A stretch of DNA of 64,000 bases from Gracilimonas halophila (GTDB lineage: Bacteria > Bacteroidota > Rhodothermia > Balneolales > Balneolaceae). Below are positions 1 through 9,131 of the stretch, piece after piece. The stretch is from positions 620,001 to 684,000 of the forward strand of contig NZ_JBHULI010000024.1 in assembly GCF_042684365.1 (NCBI RefSeq). The letters run 5' to 3'. The stretch's first letter is position 1. Each line of letters opens with the position of its first letter. A program made the position numbers and the translations under genes. A model generated the notes under the pieces. It had not been told where the DNA came from. It did not search any database and was given only the letters and a program-made list of their open reading frames with translations.

Positions 1-2
1 TT

Positions 3-2405
3 CCTATCCAAACAGGTAACTATGGACTGGGATTAGGTGGTGAGACAACAAGTGCGCTTGCTGATATTGCCCCTTCAGATATTGAATCCATAGAAATACT
101 GAAAGATGCTTCAGCAACAGCTATTTATGGTGCTCGTGCTGCTAACGGTGTTGTTTTGATAACTACCAAACGCGGTAGTTTTTCTGCACCCCGGGTAAAT
201 GTTTCTATGTATAGAGGAGTAGAAGAACCAGTTAATAGACCTGATCTTGTTACAGGACCTCAATTTGAGATGCTTATGAACGAAGCCGCCAGTAACAACG
301 GTGAGCCGGAACCTTATGCGAACCCCTCTGGTGCTATCAATACCAGTTGGGCAGATCAGGTATTTCGTACAGGTGTTGTTCAAAGTTATGATCTTACTGT
401 AAGCGGAGGAAACGAGATAGTGAAATATGCTGTCTCAGGTTCTGCCTTTGATCAGGATGGTGTTGTAAAACCTGCTACATTTACCAGGAACAGTGCCAGA
501 TTGAATTTGGATATACTTGCCTCTGAAAAACTGACTTTTGGTACAAGTACTACTTATTCATTCTCTAATCGTAACAGAGCACGTAATAATGATAATATTT
601 ATGGAGTACTTGGCGGTGTGTATTTTATACCTACAAATCTCCCTGTTTATGACTCAAACGGTGACTATACTAAATTCAGTATTTTTGAAAACCCTGTTGC
701 AGGTGCGAATGAAGTTGACTTCAACATGGATGTTAATCGTCTGATAGGTAATGTTTTTGCTGATTACGAATTCATGCCCGGCTTAACTTTCAGAACAAGC
801 TGGAGTCTGGATTATAACCAGATCAAGGAAGACCGATATGACAATACTTTCCTTAATACTGGTTCTTCCGTAAATGGTAGTGCATTATCAACTGTTGCCA
901 TTGCTCGAACATGGACCGCTGAAAACACGCTAAGCTACCTGTTCAATGTTGGAGAGAATCATGACTTCAGTGCCCTTGCCGGTACCAGTGTAGAGGAAAC
1001 AACCTTTGAAAGAACAACCGCTGAAGGTGAGCAATTTCCAAGTAATGATTTCAGAAGAGTTCAGGATGCGGCTGTTCAATCCGCTTCTTCAACTGGAACA
1101 AGCTCAGGAATAACCTCATTTTTCGGACGTTTGAAATATGAGTATGGCAGCAAGTATCTGGCTACTTTCACTGTTCGTCGTGACGGTTCTTCCCGTTTCG
1201 GTGAGAACAATCAGTGGGGTACATTCCCATCATTAGCTTTAGGTTGGGTAGTTTCTGAAGAGAACTTCTTCCAGATTGAAGACATCTCAGAACTTAAACT
1301 ACGTGCCAGTTATGGTATCACAGGAAATCAAGGTGGTATCGGAAACTTCCAGGCTCGTGGATTATGGGGTGGCGAAAGTTATGGCGACAGTCCCGGAACA
1401 AGTCCTACTCAGCTTGCAAACCCTGATTTAAAATGGGAAACAACTCGTCAGCTCGATATCGGTATTGATATTGGACTCTTTGACGACCGTCTGAATTTTG
1501 TATATGACTACTATTACAAAAAAACAGAGGATCTTCTCTTAGCTGTTCCTGTTCCTCTTTCTACCGGATTTAGTGAATTAGTTCAAAACTTCGGTGAATT
1601 GGAAAACAAAGGGATGGAATTCGGAATTGCTGCAGATATCATCCAGAACACTGATATGAATTGGAATCTGATGTTCAATATTGCAGGTAACCGTAACAAG
1701 ATCCTGAAACTTGCAGCTCCGTTTAATGTTTACAACCGTGACATCTATCGGTATGAAGAAGGAATACCAATGTATTCATTCTATTTCCATGAGCAAATTG
1801 GTGTAGATCCTGATACAGGTGATCCAATCTGGACCGATGTTGACGGTGACGGAACATTCAATCCTAATGTTGACAGAAAGATAGTTGGTGATGCGAATCC
1901 TGATTTCTTTGGAGGAATAACCAACAATATCAATTACAAAGCTTTCGATTTTTCCATTTTCTTCCAATATAGCTATGGAAATGATCAGCTTAATTGGAAC
2001 CGATTTTTCCAGGAGCATGGCGGAACACGTAATACAGGATACCTAAGTACACAGCTAGATCGCTGGCAACAACCGGGCGACCAGACTATGGTTCCTCGTA
2101 TGACAAGTGCCAACTATGCCGGTAACCTGCGCCCTTCTCGTTTTGTAGAAGATGGCTCATACATGAGACTTAAAAATGCCACCCTTGGATACACAATACC
2201 TATTGAATTCCTGAATAAATTAGGTGCAAGAATTTCTAGGGCTCGTATCTATGTGACTGGCCAAAACCTACTCACATTTACCAATTACTCAGGATTAGAT
2301 CCTGAAGTAACGGCAACAGCCAGTACGGCTTTAACCCGTGGTATTGAATTTTACACCATGCCACAGGCCCGATCTATTATCGGTGGTATAGACATCTCAT
2401 TTTAA
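3..2405 (+). CDS. SusC/RagA-family TonB-dependent outer membrane receptor (5' truncated by window edge)
   Basis: The reading frame is open from base 3, so the signal peptide, carboxypeptidase-regulatory domain and most of the plug lie outside the window. The visible start is the end of the plug, with the SusC hallmark SIEILKDASATAIYGARAA followed by NGVVLITTKRG. About 740 residues of beta-barrel follow, rich in aromatic/Gly strands, including GLDPEV near the C-terminus and a terminal strand ending in SF, typical of outer-membrane barrels. SusC proteins import oligosaccharides or peptides with a SusD lid and TonB energy. The SusD partner starts 18 bases downstream. The substrate cannot be read from the sequence because no glycanase or sulfatase is adjacent. 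Confidence 0.96.
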   Translation, partial: PIQTGNYGLGLGGETTSALADIAPSDIESIEILKDASATAIYGARAANGVVLITTKRGSFSAPRVNVSMYRGVEEPVNRPDLVTGPQFEMLMNEAASNNGEPEPYANPSGAINTSWADQVFRTGVVQSYDLTVSGGNEIVKYAVSGSAFDQDGVVKPATFTRNSARLNLDILASEKLTFGTSTTYSFSNRNRARNNDNIYGVLGGVYFIPTNLPVYDSNGDYTKFSIFENPVAGANEVDFNMDVNRLIGNVFADYEFMPGLTFRTSWSLDYNQIKEDRYDNTFLNTGSSVNGSALSTVAIARTWTAENTLSYLFNVGENHDFSALAGTSVEETTFERTTAEGEQFPSNDFRRVQDAAVQSASSTGTSSGITSFFGRLKYEYGSKYLATFTVRRDGSSRFGENNQWGTFPSLALGWVVSEENFFQIEDISELKLRASYGITGNQGGIGNFQARGLWGGESYGDSPGTSPTQLANPDLKWETTRQLDIGIDIGLFDDRLNFVYDYYYKKTEDLLLAVPVPLSTGFSELVQNFGELENKGMEFGIAADIIQNTDMNWNLMFNIAGNRNKILKLAAPFNVYNRDIYRYEEGIPMYSFYFHEQIGVDPDTGDPIWTDVDGDGTFNPNVDRKIVGDANPDFFGGITNNINYKAFDFSIFFQYSYGNDQLNWNRFFQEHGGTRNTGYLSTQLDRWQQPGDQTMVPRMTSANYAGNLRPSRFVEDGSYMRLKNATLGYTIPIEFLNKLGARISRARIYVTGQNLLTFTNYSGLDPEVTATASTALTRGIEFYTMPQARSIIGGIDISF

Positions 2406-2423
2406 TTGAAAATATTACGGACC

Positions 2424-3827
2424 ATGAAAAATATAAAAACATATATACTTATTACGTTGCTGGCAGCGGTAGGTTGTGATGTACTGGATCAACAACCGCA
2501 AACGGCAATATCAGAAGAAATTGCTATCAGGGATCTCAAGAGTGCTGAAGCAGCACTTAACGGACTCTATAGCCAATTACAATCAGGAAACTACTATGGC
2601 GACAATCTGCAGATAATTTCAGATGTAACGTCTGATGTGTCTCAAAGTGTTGGTACGTGGGATTTCTATCGCGAGATGGATACCTACGTAACCTCTGCCG
2701 GTAACCTTGAGAGCAGAAATCTTTGGTCTCAAGCTTATTCAACTGTTAATCACGCCAATAATCTTATTGCTGACGTACCTGCTATTGATGATATCCCTCA
2801 GGCTGTGCAGGATCGTATTTTGGGTGAAGCTTATTTTATAAGAGCGCTTGCCTTTTTCGATCTTAATAGAACCTTTGGTGGCGTTGATGGTGTTTATGGT
2901 GAGCTCGGTGTTCCGATCGTCACAACTCCGTCACGCGAGATCAACGAAAACAGCTTTCCAAGCAGAGCCTCTATTGCTGATTCGTATCAGCAGGTTCAGG
3001 ATGATCTAAATATGGCTGAAAGCTTACTATCCGGTTTCAGTTCACCTAATAGGGCATCTGAACCAGCCGTTAAAGCTCTTCAGTCTAGATTGGGCCTTTA
3101 TATCGAAGATTTCGAAATGGCCGAAACCTATGCTACGGAGGTAATAGAAAATTACGACTTTCAACTAGTTCCTGAATTCCAGAGTATATTCAGAGATGAA
3201 AATACAGCAGAAGCTATTTTTGAACTTACCTACACTACAACCGATGGTAACGGTATTCGTGGTTGGTATTTCCCTTCTAGTGAGGGTGGCCGTGGTGATA
3301 TTGCCTTACACGATGAGATGGTAGCACTTGCGACATCTCGTGCAGATGACGAACGCGGTGATCTAATCGGATTTGATGCTAACGTTGGCGCTTACTATCC
3401 AACCAAATATGCCAAAGCTGGTGGTGATGATAACATTCAGATACTACGTTTAGCTGAAATGTATCTTAACCGAGCAGAAGCAAGGGTTCGTAAGAATTCT
3501 CCTGATCTGCCTGGAGCATTATCTGACCTGAATGAGATCCGCAATCGTGCCGGAATGGCTGATACTACAGGTACAGGTGTAGATGAAGCTACTGAGATAC
3601 TCGAAGCTATTGAACTTGAAAGAGGACTCGAGTTCATCATGGAAGGCCACAGATGGTATAACCTTATAAGAACCGGAAGTGCCTTAAATGTTCTCACGAA
3701 TATTGACCGGCTGAACGGAGACCCTGTGTCACTGACTAATGCAGGACGTCAGGTTTTCCCTATTCCATCCAGGGATATAGATTCTAATGTAAACCTTCAA
3801 GGGCAACAGAATGAGGCTTATCAATAG
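2424..3827 (+). CDS. SusD/RagB-family nutrient-binding outer membrane lipoprotein
   Basis: The 467-residue product starts with a lipoprotein signal (MKNIKTYILITLLAAVGC, lipid Cys at residue 18), so ATG 2424 is preferred over the in-frame TTG at 2406. The body is the SusD TPR-like fold: an N-terminal helical part (QPQTAISEE, AEAALNGLYSQL) and the conserved C-terminal segment RLAEMYLNRAEARV, ALSDLNEIRNRAGM and ERGLEFIMEGHRWYNLIRTG, ending with the family-typical VFPIPSRDIDSN. It forms the surface lid of the SusC channel encoded just upstream and is almost certainly co-transcribed with it. A strong terminator follows, so the pair is the end of its operon. Confidence 0.96.
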   Translation: MKNIKTYILITLLAAVGCDVLDQQPQTAISEEIAIRDLKSAEAALNGLYSQLQSGNYYGDNLQIISDVTSDVSQSVGTWDFYREMDTYVTSAGNLESRNLWSQAYSTVNHANNLIADVPAIDDIPQAVQDRILGEAYFIRALAFFDLNRTFGGVDGVYGELGVPIVTTPSREINENSFPSRASIADSYQQVQDDLNMAESLLSGFSSPNRASEPAVKALQSRLGLYIEDFEMAETYATEVIENYDFQLVPEFQSIFRDENTAEAIFELTYTTTDGNGIRGWYFPSSEGGRGDIALHDEMVALATSRADDERGDLIGFDANVGAYYPTKYAKAGGDDNIQILRLAEMYLNRAEARVRKNSPDLPGALSDLNEIRNRAGMADTTGTGVDEATEILEAIELERGLEFIMEGHRWYNLIRTGSALNVLTNIDRLNGDPVSLTNAGRQVFPIPSRDIDSNVNLQGQQNEAYQ

Positions 3828-3856
3828 ATAGGCGTTGATCCTTAAAAAAGATGATT

Positions 3857-3887
3857 ACACCCCGACTAATAATCGGGGTGTTTTTTT
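3857..3887 (+). terminator. Rho-independent terminator after susD
   Basis: A perfect 9-bp stem (acaccccga / tcggggtgt) with a 7-nt loop is followed by a run of T. It lies 30 bases after the susD stop and closes the SusC/SusD transcript. Confidence 0.92.
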
Positions 3888-4007
3888 CATCTATTCTTTA
3901 ATGAATACCTCGTTGCTTCACATTTTTTTACGCGGAATCCGTTTAATTTTTGATACATTCAATTACGGTACTTTTCTAAAATTCAAATACAATAAAATTA
4001 ATATTTT

Positions 4008-7000
4008 ATGACACATCGATACCTTAAACTTACGAACTACCCTATGCTCGGTTTGTTCTTGGGTGTTTTGCTGGTTATTGGCTTTTCTATTCCAGCCAAT
4101 GCGCAAACATTCGGACATGGCGAGGATATTAGCAACCCTGACTATGAACAAACATTATTTCAGGAATTAGAATACAGGAATATTGGCCCCTTCCGTGGCG
4201 GCCGTTCTGTAGCTGTTTCCGGCCATGCCGATCAGCCCCACACCTACTATACCGGATTCACAGGTGGAGGTGTTTATAAAACCACTGATGGTGGAATAAA
4301 CTGGTACAACGTTTCGGACGGATTTTTCAAAACAGGATCTGTAGGAGCAATATCAGTTGCACCTTCAAACCCAAATGTAATTTATGCCGGAATGGGTGAG
4401 ACTTGTATTCGAGGAAACATGTCGGCCGGAGATGGAATGTACCGTTCTGTAGATGGAGGAAAAACCTGGCAGCATATAGGATTGGGAGATTCTCACTTTA
4501 TTGGAGAGATCGTTGTACACCCGGATAACGAAGACGTTCTTTGGGTAGCCGTATTAGGTCATGCTTTCGGGAATGAAGGAAATTCAGAACGCGGTGTTTT
4601 TAAAACCACTGACGGTGGTGAAAATTGGGAACGTGTACTTTATCACAATGAAAAGACAGGTGCTGTAGATATTGAGATCGATCCTAACAACCCTCGTATT
4701 TTATATGCCTCTTTATGGGAAGCCTATCGTAATGCCTGGGAAATGTCTAGTGGTGGAGAAGGCAGTGGCCTTTATAAAAGTACAGACGGTGGCGAAAACT
4801 GGGAAAATATATCCCAGCGCCCGGGACTTCCTAAGGGAATGTCTGGTAAGATTGGTGTTGCAATTTCACCACTTAATTCAGATCGGGTCTGGGCTATTAT
4901 TGAAAATAATAACGGAGGACTTTTCCGTTCTGACGATGGTGGTGTAACTTGGGATCGCACTACGGCAGATCGTAATCTTCGCCAACGCGCGTGGTATTAC
5001 ACTCATGTTGTAGCAGGAACTAACCACGAAGATGAAGTTTATGTATTGAATGTAGGTTTCCATAAATCTACGGATGGTGGAAGTACATTTGAACGAATTG
5101 GAACTCCTCACGGTGATCATCACGATCTCTGGATCTCTCCAAATGATGGAAATCGCATGATCGTTGCCGATGATGGCGGTGGGCAAGTGAGTTACAACGG
5201 TGGTAAGAGTTGGTCATCTTATTATACATCCGCAACTGCTCAATTTTATCAGGTGATCACTGATAATCAATTCCCATACAGAATATATGGTGCACAGCAG
5301 GATAACAGTACTGTAGGTATTTTAAGCAGAACGGCAGGTGGAGGAATTACCGAACGAGACTGGGCCCCTGTTGCCGGTGGTGAAAGTGGATACATTGCAC
5401 CTGATCCGGATAACCCAAATGTTACTTACGGAGGTAGCTATGGTGGTTATTTTAACAAATTTAATGACTTCACCAACCAAAGTGATCGTATAGATGTGTG
5501 GCCGGACAATCCGATGGGAGCAGGTGCTGAAGACCTGAAATATAGATTCCAGTGGACTTTCCCGATCTATATCTCACCACATAATTCTGATATTCTGTAT
5601 TCCACTTCTCAGTACGTTCACAGATCAGATGATGAAGGGATGAGCTGGGAAACTATCAGTGATGATCTCACCCGTAATGATAAGTCGAAACAAGGTGAAT
5701 CAGGCGGGCCACTTACCAAAGATGATACAAGTGTTGAGTATTATAATACCATCTTCACTTTTGCAGAATCAACGGTTCAACCCGGAGTATTATGGACAGG
5801 AGCTGATGATGGTCTCATTCATATAAGTCGCGACAATGGCGAAACGTGGACTGAAGTTACACCTGACGGAATGCCTGAAGCAATGGCAAGTATCATTGAT
5901 CCATCTCCACATGATCCGGGAACAGCGTATCTGGCTGCCAACAGGTATAAATTTAATGACTTCACTCCTATGCTGTACAAGACCACAAATTATGGACGCA
6001 GCTGGACTAAGATCACAAATGGAATTCCTGAAGGAGATTTCACAAGAGTGATACGTGAAGACCCTAATAAAAAAGGGTTGCTTTATGCCGGTACCGAAAC
6101 CGGAGTTTATGTTTCATTTAATGACGGTGAAAAATGGCAGCCGCTTCAATTGAATTTACCGGCTGTACCAATTACAGACCTTACCGTTCATAAAAGAGAT
6201 AAAGATCTTGTAATAGCAACCCAGGGACGTTCTTTCTGGATCCTGGACGATCTTTCTGTACTTCATCAGTTAAGTGATGAAGTTAAAAATTCAGACAATT
6301 ATCTGTTCAAACCTGAAACAACTTACCTATTCGGACGACACAGTGAACCTGCACCCGGAGAAACAGTTGGAGAGAACCCAAAAGATGGTGTTGTGGTCTA
6401 TTATAACCTCAACAATGTTCCGGATGCCGAAGTAAAACTTCAGTTTCTCGAATCTGACGGAACCGTTATCAGAACTTTTTCCAGTAAAGAAACCCTGGAA
6501 GGACGTCAGGTAAAAGAATCCGAAGAATTCTATGAAGAGCCTAATAATGTCCCTTCAGATGTTGTTTCAACTAAACAAGGAAACAATACTTTTGAATGGA
6601 ATATGCGTTATCCAGGGGCTGCCAATCTGAATGGTCGTCAGATCTTATGGTCCGGAAATACCACCGGCCCAAGAGCTATACCCGGAACCTACCAGGTTCA
6701 GCTACTTGTAGATGACGAAGTTGTTGGCTCTCAAAATTTTGAGTTGGTCAAAGATCCACGGATTGAAACTACACAAGAAGATTTCCAGGCTCAGTTCGAT
6801 CTTCACCAAACCATCATTGCCAAACTTGATACTACTCACAAAGCGATCAATCGAATCAGAGAAGTACGAACACAGATCAATGATGTGAAATCTGATTACT
6901 CCGGAAACACGGAGATACAGGAACGAGCAGACGCAATGCTGAAAGTTCTTGAAGAAGTGGAAGGTGAGCTAATGCAAACCAAAGCAGAGTCTTATCAGGA

Positions 7001-7220
7001 TGTGTTAAACTTCCCTATCAAGCTGAATAACAAATTAGCTTCTCTTGCCAGTACAGTTGCTACCGGAGACGGTCGCCCAACACAACAGCAATATGAAGTT
7101 TATGTTGATCTTGAGAACAGAATAGACGCACAATTCGAACGTCTTGAACCTATTTTTAATGGAGAACTTCCAGATCTCATACAGGAGATCGAACAAAGAT
7201 CCATCCCTATAGAGAACTAA
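4008..7220 (+). CDS. Secreted VPS10/sortilin-type BNR-repeat protein (often annotated glycosyl hydrolase)
   Basis: The 1070-residue protein has a signal peptide ending at ANAQ (about residue 33). At least eight Asp-box (BNR) motifs of the S/T-x-D-G-G-x-T/N-W type are visible: KTTDGGINW, RSVDGGKTW, KTTDGGENW, KSTDGGENW, RSDDGGVTW, KSTDGGSTF, RSDDEGMSW and SRDNGETW. Together they predict a ten-bladed beta-propeller as in sortilin/VPS10. A beta-sandwich-like stretch follows (FEWNMRYPGA, GTYQVQLLVDD), then a helical C-terminus. Databases often call such proteins glycosyl hydrolases, but I see no catalytic signature proving this. It is abundant in Balneolota/Gemmatimonadota-like genomes; substrate and function are unknown. 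It is flanked by terminators on both sides and is monocistronic. Confidence 0.88.
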   Translation: MTHRYLKLTNYPMLGLFLGVLLVIGFSIPANAQTFGHGEDISNPDYEQTLFQELEYRNIGPFRGGRSVAVSGHADQPHTYYTGFTGGGVYKTTDGGINWYNVSDGFFKTGSVGAISVAPSNPNVIYAGMGETCIRGNMSAGDGMYRSVDGGKTWQHIGLGDSHFIGEIVVHPDNEDVLWVAVLGHAFGNEGNSERGVFKTTDGGENWERVLYHNEKTGAVDIEIDPNNPRILYASLWEAYRNAWEMSSGGEGSGLYKSTDGGENWENISQRPGLPKGMSGKIGVAISPLNSDRVWAIIENNNGGLFRSDDGGVTWDRTTADRNLRQRAWYYTHVVAGTNHEDEVYVLNVGFHKSTDGGSTFERIGTPHGDHHDLWISPNDGNRMIVADDGGGQVSYNGGKSWSSYYTSATAQFYQVITDNQFPYRIYGAQQDNSTVGILSRTAGGGITERDWAPVAGGESGYIAPDPDNPNVTYGGSYGGYFNKFNDFTNQSDRIDVWPDNPMGAGAEDLKYRFQWTFPIYISPHNSDILYSTSQYVHRSDDEGMSWETISDDLTRNDKSKQGESGGPLTKDDTSVEYYNTIFTFAESTVQPGVLWTGADDGLIHISRDNGETWTEVTPDGMPEAMASIIDPSPHDPGTAYLAANRYKFNDFTPMLYKTTNYGRSWTKITNGIPEGDFTRVIREDPNKKGLLYAGTETGVYVSFNDGEKWQPLQLNLPAVPITDLTVHKRDKDLVIATQGRSFWILDDLSVLHQLSDEVKNSDNYLFKPETTYLFGRHSEPAPGETVGENPKDGVVVYYNLNNVPDAEVKLQFLESDGTVIRTFSSKETLEGRQVKESEEFYEEPNNVPSDVVSTKQGNNTFEWNMRYPGAANLNGRQILWSGNTTGPRAIPGTYQVQLLVDDEVVGSQNFELVKDPRIETTQEDFQAQFDLHQTIIAKLDTTHKAINRIREVRTQINDVKSDYSGNTEIQERADAMLKVLEEVEGELMQTKAESYQDVLNFPIKLNNKLASLASTVATGDGRPTQQQYEVYVDLENRIDAQFERLEPIFNGELPDLIQEIEQRSIPIEN

Positions 7221-7243
7221 GTTTTTCTCTATTCTTTAAACAG

Positions 7244-7280
7244 AAAAAGCAGTGATAGGTATCTATCACTGCTTTTTTTT
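7244..7280. terminator. Bidirectional Rho-independent terminator between convergent genes
   Basis: An 11-bp stem (agcagtgatag / ctatcactgct), extended by A:T pairs, has a 4-nt loop and a T-run on the plus strand and a shorter one on the minus strand. It serves the VPS10 gene (+) and the ankyrin gene (-). Confidence 0.9.
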
Positions 7281-7298
7281 ATCTTAGATTTATGGTAT

Positions 7299-7679
7299 CT
7301 AATGTGCCCCTGCTGAATTTAACAATTCAACTACATTATCATGGTGATGGGTGATAGCCTGATCTTTAGCCGACCAACCCCTGTTATCGTGTACATCCAC
7401 ATCACTGCTATGCTCTATTAAAAATTGAACAATATCATAATACCCGTTCGTAGATGCCCAGTACAATGCCGAGGTTCCTCTATTATCTCGGTGATCTACT
7501 TCAGCACCGTGCTCTATCAAAAGCTCCACTATTTCTTTGTGACCGTGCTTTGCTGCTTTTAGCAATGCTGTTCGGTCATGTGTGTCCTTTGTATTAACAT
7601 CTATCCCATCATTGAGTAACCCTAAGATGGTTTCCATATCGCCGGTTTCTGCGGCTTCAAGAAATGTTTCTTCGTTCAT
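7299..7679 (-). CDS. Ankyrin-repeat protein
   Basis: The 126-residue protein is made almost wholly of ankyrin repeats, recognisable as ETFLEAAETGDMETILGLLNDG, RTALLKAAKHGHKEIVELL, TSALYWASTNGYYDIVQFL and a final repeat starting WSAKDQAITHHHDNVVELL. There is no signal peptide, so it is probably cytoplasmic. The frame is open further upstream to a TTG at 7748, but the internal ATG at 7679 is preceded by a near-perfect Shine-Dalgarno site and begins directly at the repeats. Such single-domain ankyrin proteins bind other proteins; the partner is not indicated by the neighbourhood. Confidence 0.85.
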   Translation of the reverse strand: MNEETFLEAAETGDMETILGLLNDGIDVNTKDTHDRTALLKAAKHGHKEIVELLIEHGAEVDHRDNRGTSALYWASTNGYYDIVQFLIEHSSDVDVHDNRGWSAKDQAITHHHDNVVELLNSAGAH

Positions 7680-7685
7680 AATGTA

Positions 7686-7692
7686 TCCTCCT
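7686..7692 (-). promoter_or_regulatory. Ribosome binding site fixing the ankyrin gene start
   Basis: AGGAGGA on the minus strand ends 6 bases before ATG 7679. It is the strongest Shine-Dalgarno site noticed in the window and decides in favour of the shorter ankyrin reading frame. Confidence 0.75.
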
Positions 7693-7949
7693 GCTGAGAA
7701 TTTTAAGATTGGCACTTGTATTTTAATTTTCACCTTCTCAAATGTCAAATTAGAAATACAGTTCTATTTTGAAGATTGGATGAATTCAGAAACAGAGGGG
7801 AATTAAAAAACCCGATATCTAATTTTAAAGAGGTTATGTTTAGAAAGCTACTTCTGTTTGATTCTCGTTCTCTAGATACCGGGTAAAAGCTACTGTATAT
7901 AAGACGAATGAATCTATAAATAGTTTCTCTTCAGATGTAAAAACTTTAT

Positions 7950-9011
7950 TTACTCAAATAATTTAAGTTGAGAACCTGTACTTCGAATAAAATGGTCTGT
8001 TGTCATATTGCGGGAGTTTTCGTTTAGACCCAGCCTTCTGGTATGAACTTTAAATAGATCTGATATCTGTTTTGCAAAATTTCCTTCCCCCTTCATCCTT
8101 GTTCCCCACTCCGAATTATTCAATTTGCCGTCTCTGATATCCAGGATCTTTCGAAGTACTTTCTTTTTCCGTTCGGGATAATGTTGCTCCAGCCAGTCCA
8201 GGAATAGATCTTTGACTTTATAAGGAAGCCGAATAATGGTATATCCGGCATACATAGCCCCTGCTGCTGCAGCTTCTTCTAAAATATTTACGCATTCATG
8301 GTCAGTAAGTCCCGGAATGATAGGTGCAACGTTCACCCCTACCGGTATTCCCGCATCCGCTAATTTTCGAATAGCTTCAATTCTTCGGTTTGGTCGTGAC
8401 GTTCTAGGCTCCATAACTGCTGTCAAATCTTTGTCCAGTGTAGTTACTGAGATTGTTACACCCACACAGTGATAGTCATTTAGCTCACAAAGCAGATCAA
8501 TATCGCGAGTGATAAGATGATTCTTTGTGATAAGCCCAACAGGATTCCTGAATTCTGCCAACACTTCCAGGCAACCGCGGGTAATCTTAAGTTTCCGTTC
8601 AATAGGTTGATAGATGTCGGTAACGCCACTCATTGCTATAACTTGTGGCTTCCATTTCTTGTTACTCAGTTCTTTCCTTAATAACTCCGGAGCATCATAT
8701 TTCACTACGATCTTTGATTCGAAATCGAGCCCTGAAGAGTATCCCAGATATTCGTGATAAGGCCGAGCGTAACAATAAATACACCCATGCTCGCATCCGC
8801 GATAGGGATTGATGCTGGCATTAAAACCAATATCTTCGCTTTTATTATATGTTATCACTGATTTGGTGGAATCTTTGATAAGCTGGGTTTTCGGAGAAGG
8901 TTTTTCTCCTGTTTCTTCATCCAGATCGTAATCAATGTAGTTCCCCTCAAAACGATTTACAGGGTTATCTGATGCCCCTCTTCCTCTCAACGGATTTTGA
9001 TTTTTTGTCAT
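7950..9011 (-). CDS. PA0069-family radical SAM protein (SplB-like)
   Basis: The 353-residue protein carries a radical SAM cluster motif C73-x3-C77-x2-C80 (CEHGCIYCYARP). It is preceded by NPYRGCEHG and followed by the segment KWKPQVIAMSGVTDIYQPIE, matching the PA0069/SplB-related family. It binds a 4Fe-4S cluster and S-adenosylmethionine; the natural substrate of this subfamily is unknown. The N-terminal RGRGASDNPVNRFE is the typical family beginning. The gene stands alone, with no photolyase or maturation gene nearby. Confidence 0.9.
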   Translation of the reverse strand: MTKNQNPLRGRGASDNPVNRFEGNYIDYDLDEETGEKPSPKTQLIKDSTKSVITYNKSEDIGFNASINPYRGCEHGCIYCYARPYHEYLGYSSGLDFESKIVVKYDAPELLRKELSNKKWKPQVIAMSGVTDIYQPIERKLKITRGCLEVLAEFRNPVGLITKNHLITRDIDLLCELNDYHCVGVTISVTTLDKDLTAVMEPRTSRPNRRIEAIRKLADAGIPVGVNVAPIIPGLTDHECVNILEEAAAAGAMYAGYTIIRLPYKVKDLFLDWLEQHYPERKKKVLRKILDIRDGKLNNSEWGTRMKGEGNFAKQISDLFKVHTRRLGLNENSRNMTTDHFIRSTGSQLKLFE

Positions 9012-9073
9012 GTTGTTTTCTTATTTACATATATTGTACATATAATGTAAGAATTCACTAAGCCAAAGAAAAC

Positions 9074-9106
9074 AAAAAAAGCCCCGTTCATTTCTGACGG
9101 GGCTTT
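9074..9106 (-). terminator. Rho-independent terminator of the YtcJ-like amidohydrolase gene
   Basis: The stem aaagccccgt / acggggcttt has a 9-nt loop. The long A-run at 9074-9080 becomes a T-run on the minus strand, just after the stop at 9132. Confidence 0.9.
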
Positions 9107-9131
9107 CATGGTAAAAGGTATTTCTAAATTT

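Noticed and set aside
7811..7881. Long-range inverted repeat cccgatatcta ... tagataccggg upstream of the ankyrin gene
   Set aside because: It is only 11 bp with one mismatch and a loop of about 50 bases; it has no T-run, no flanking duplication and no second copy seen. Chance pairing is likely.
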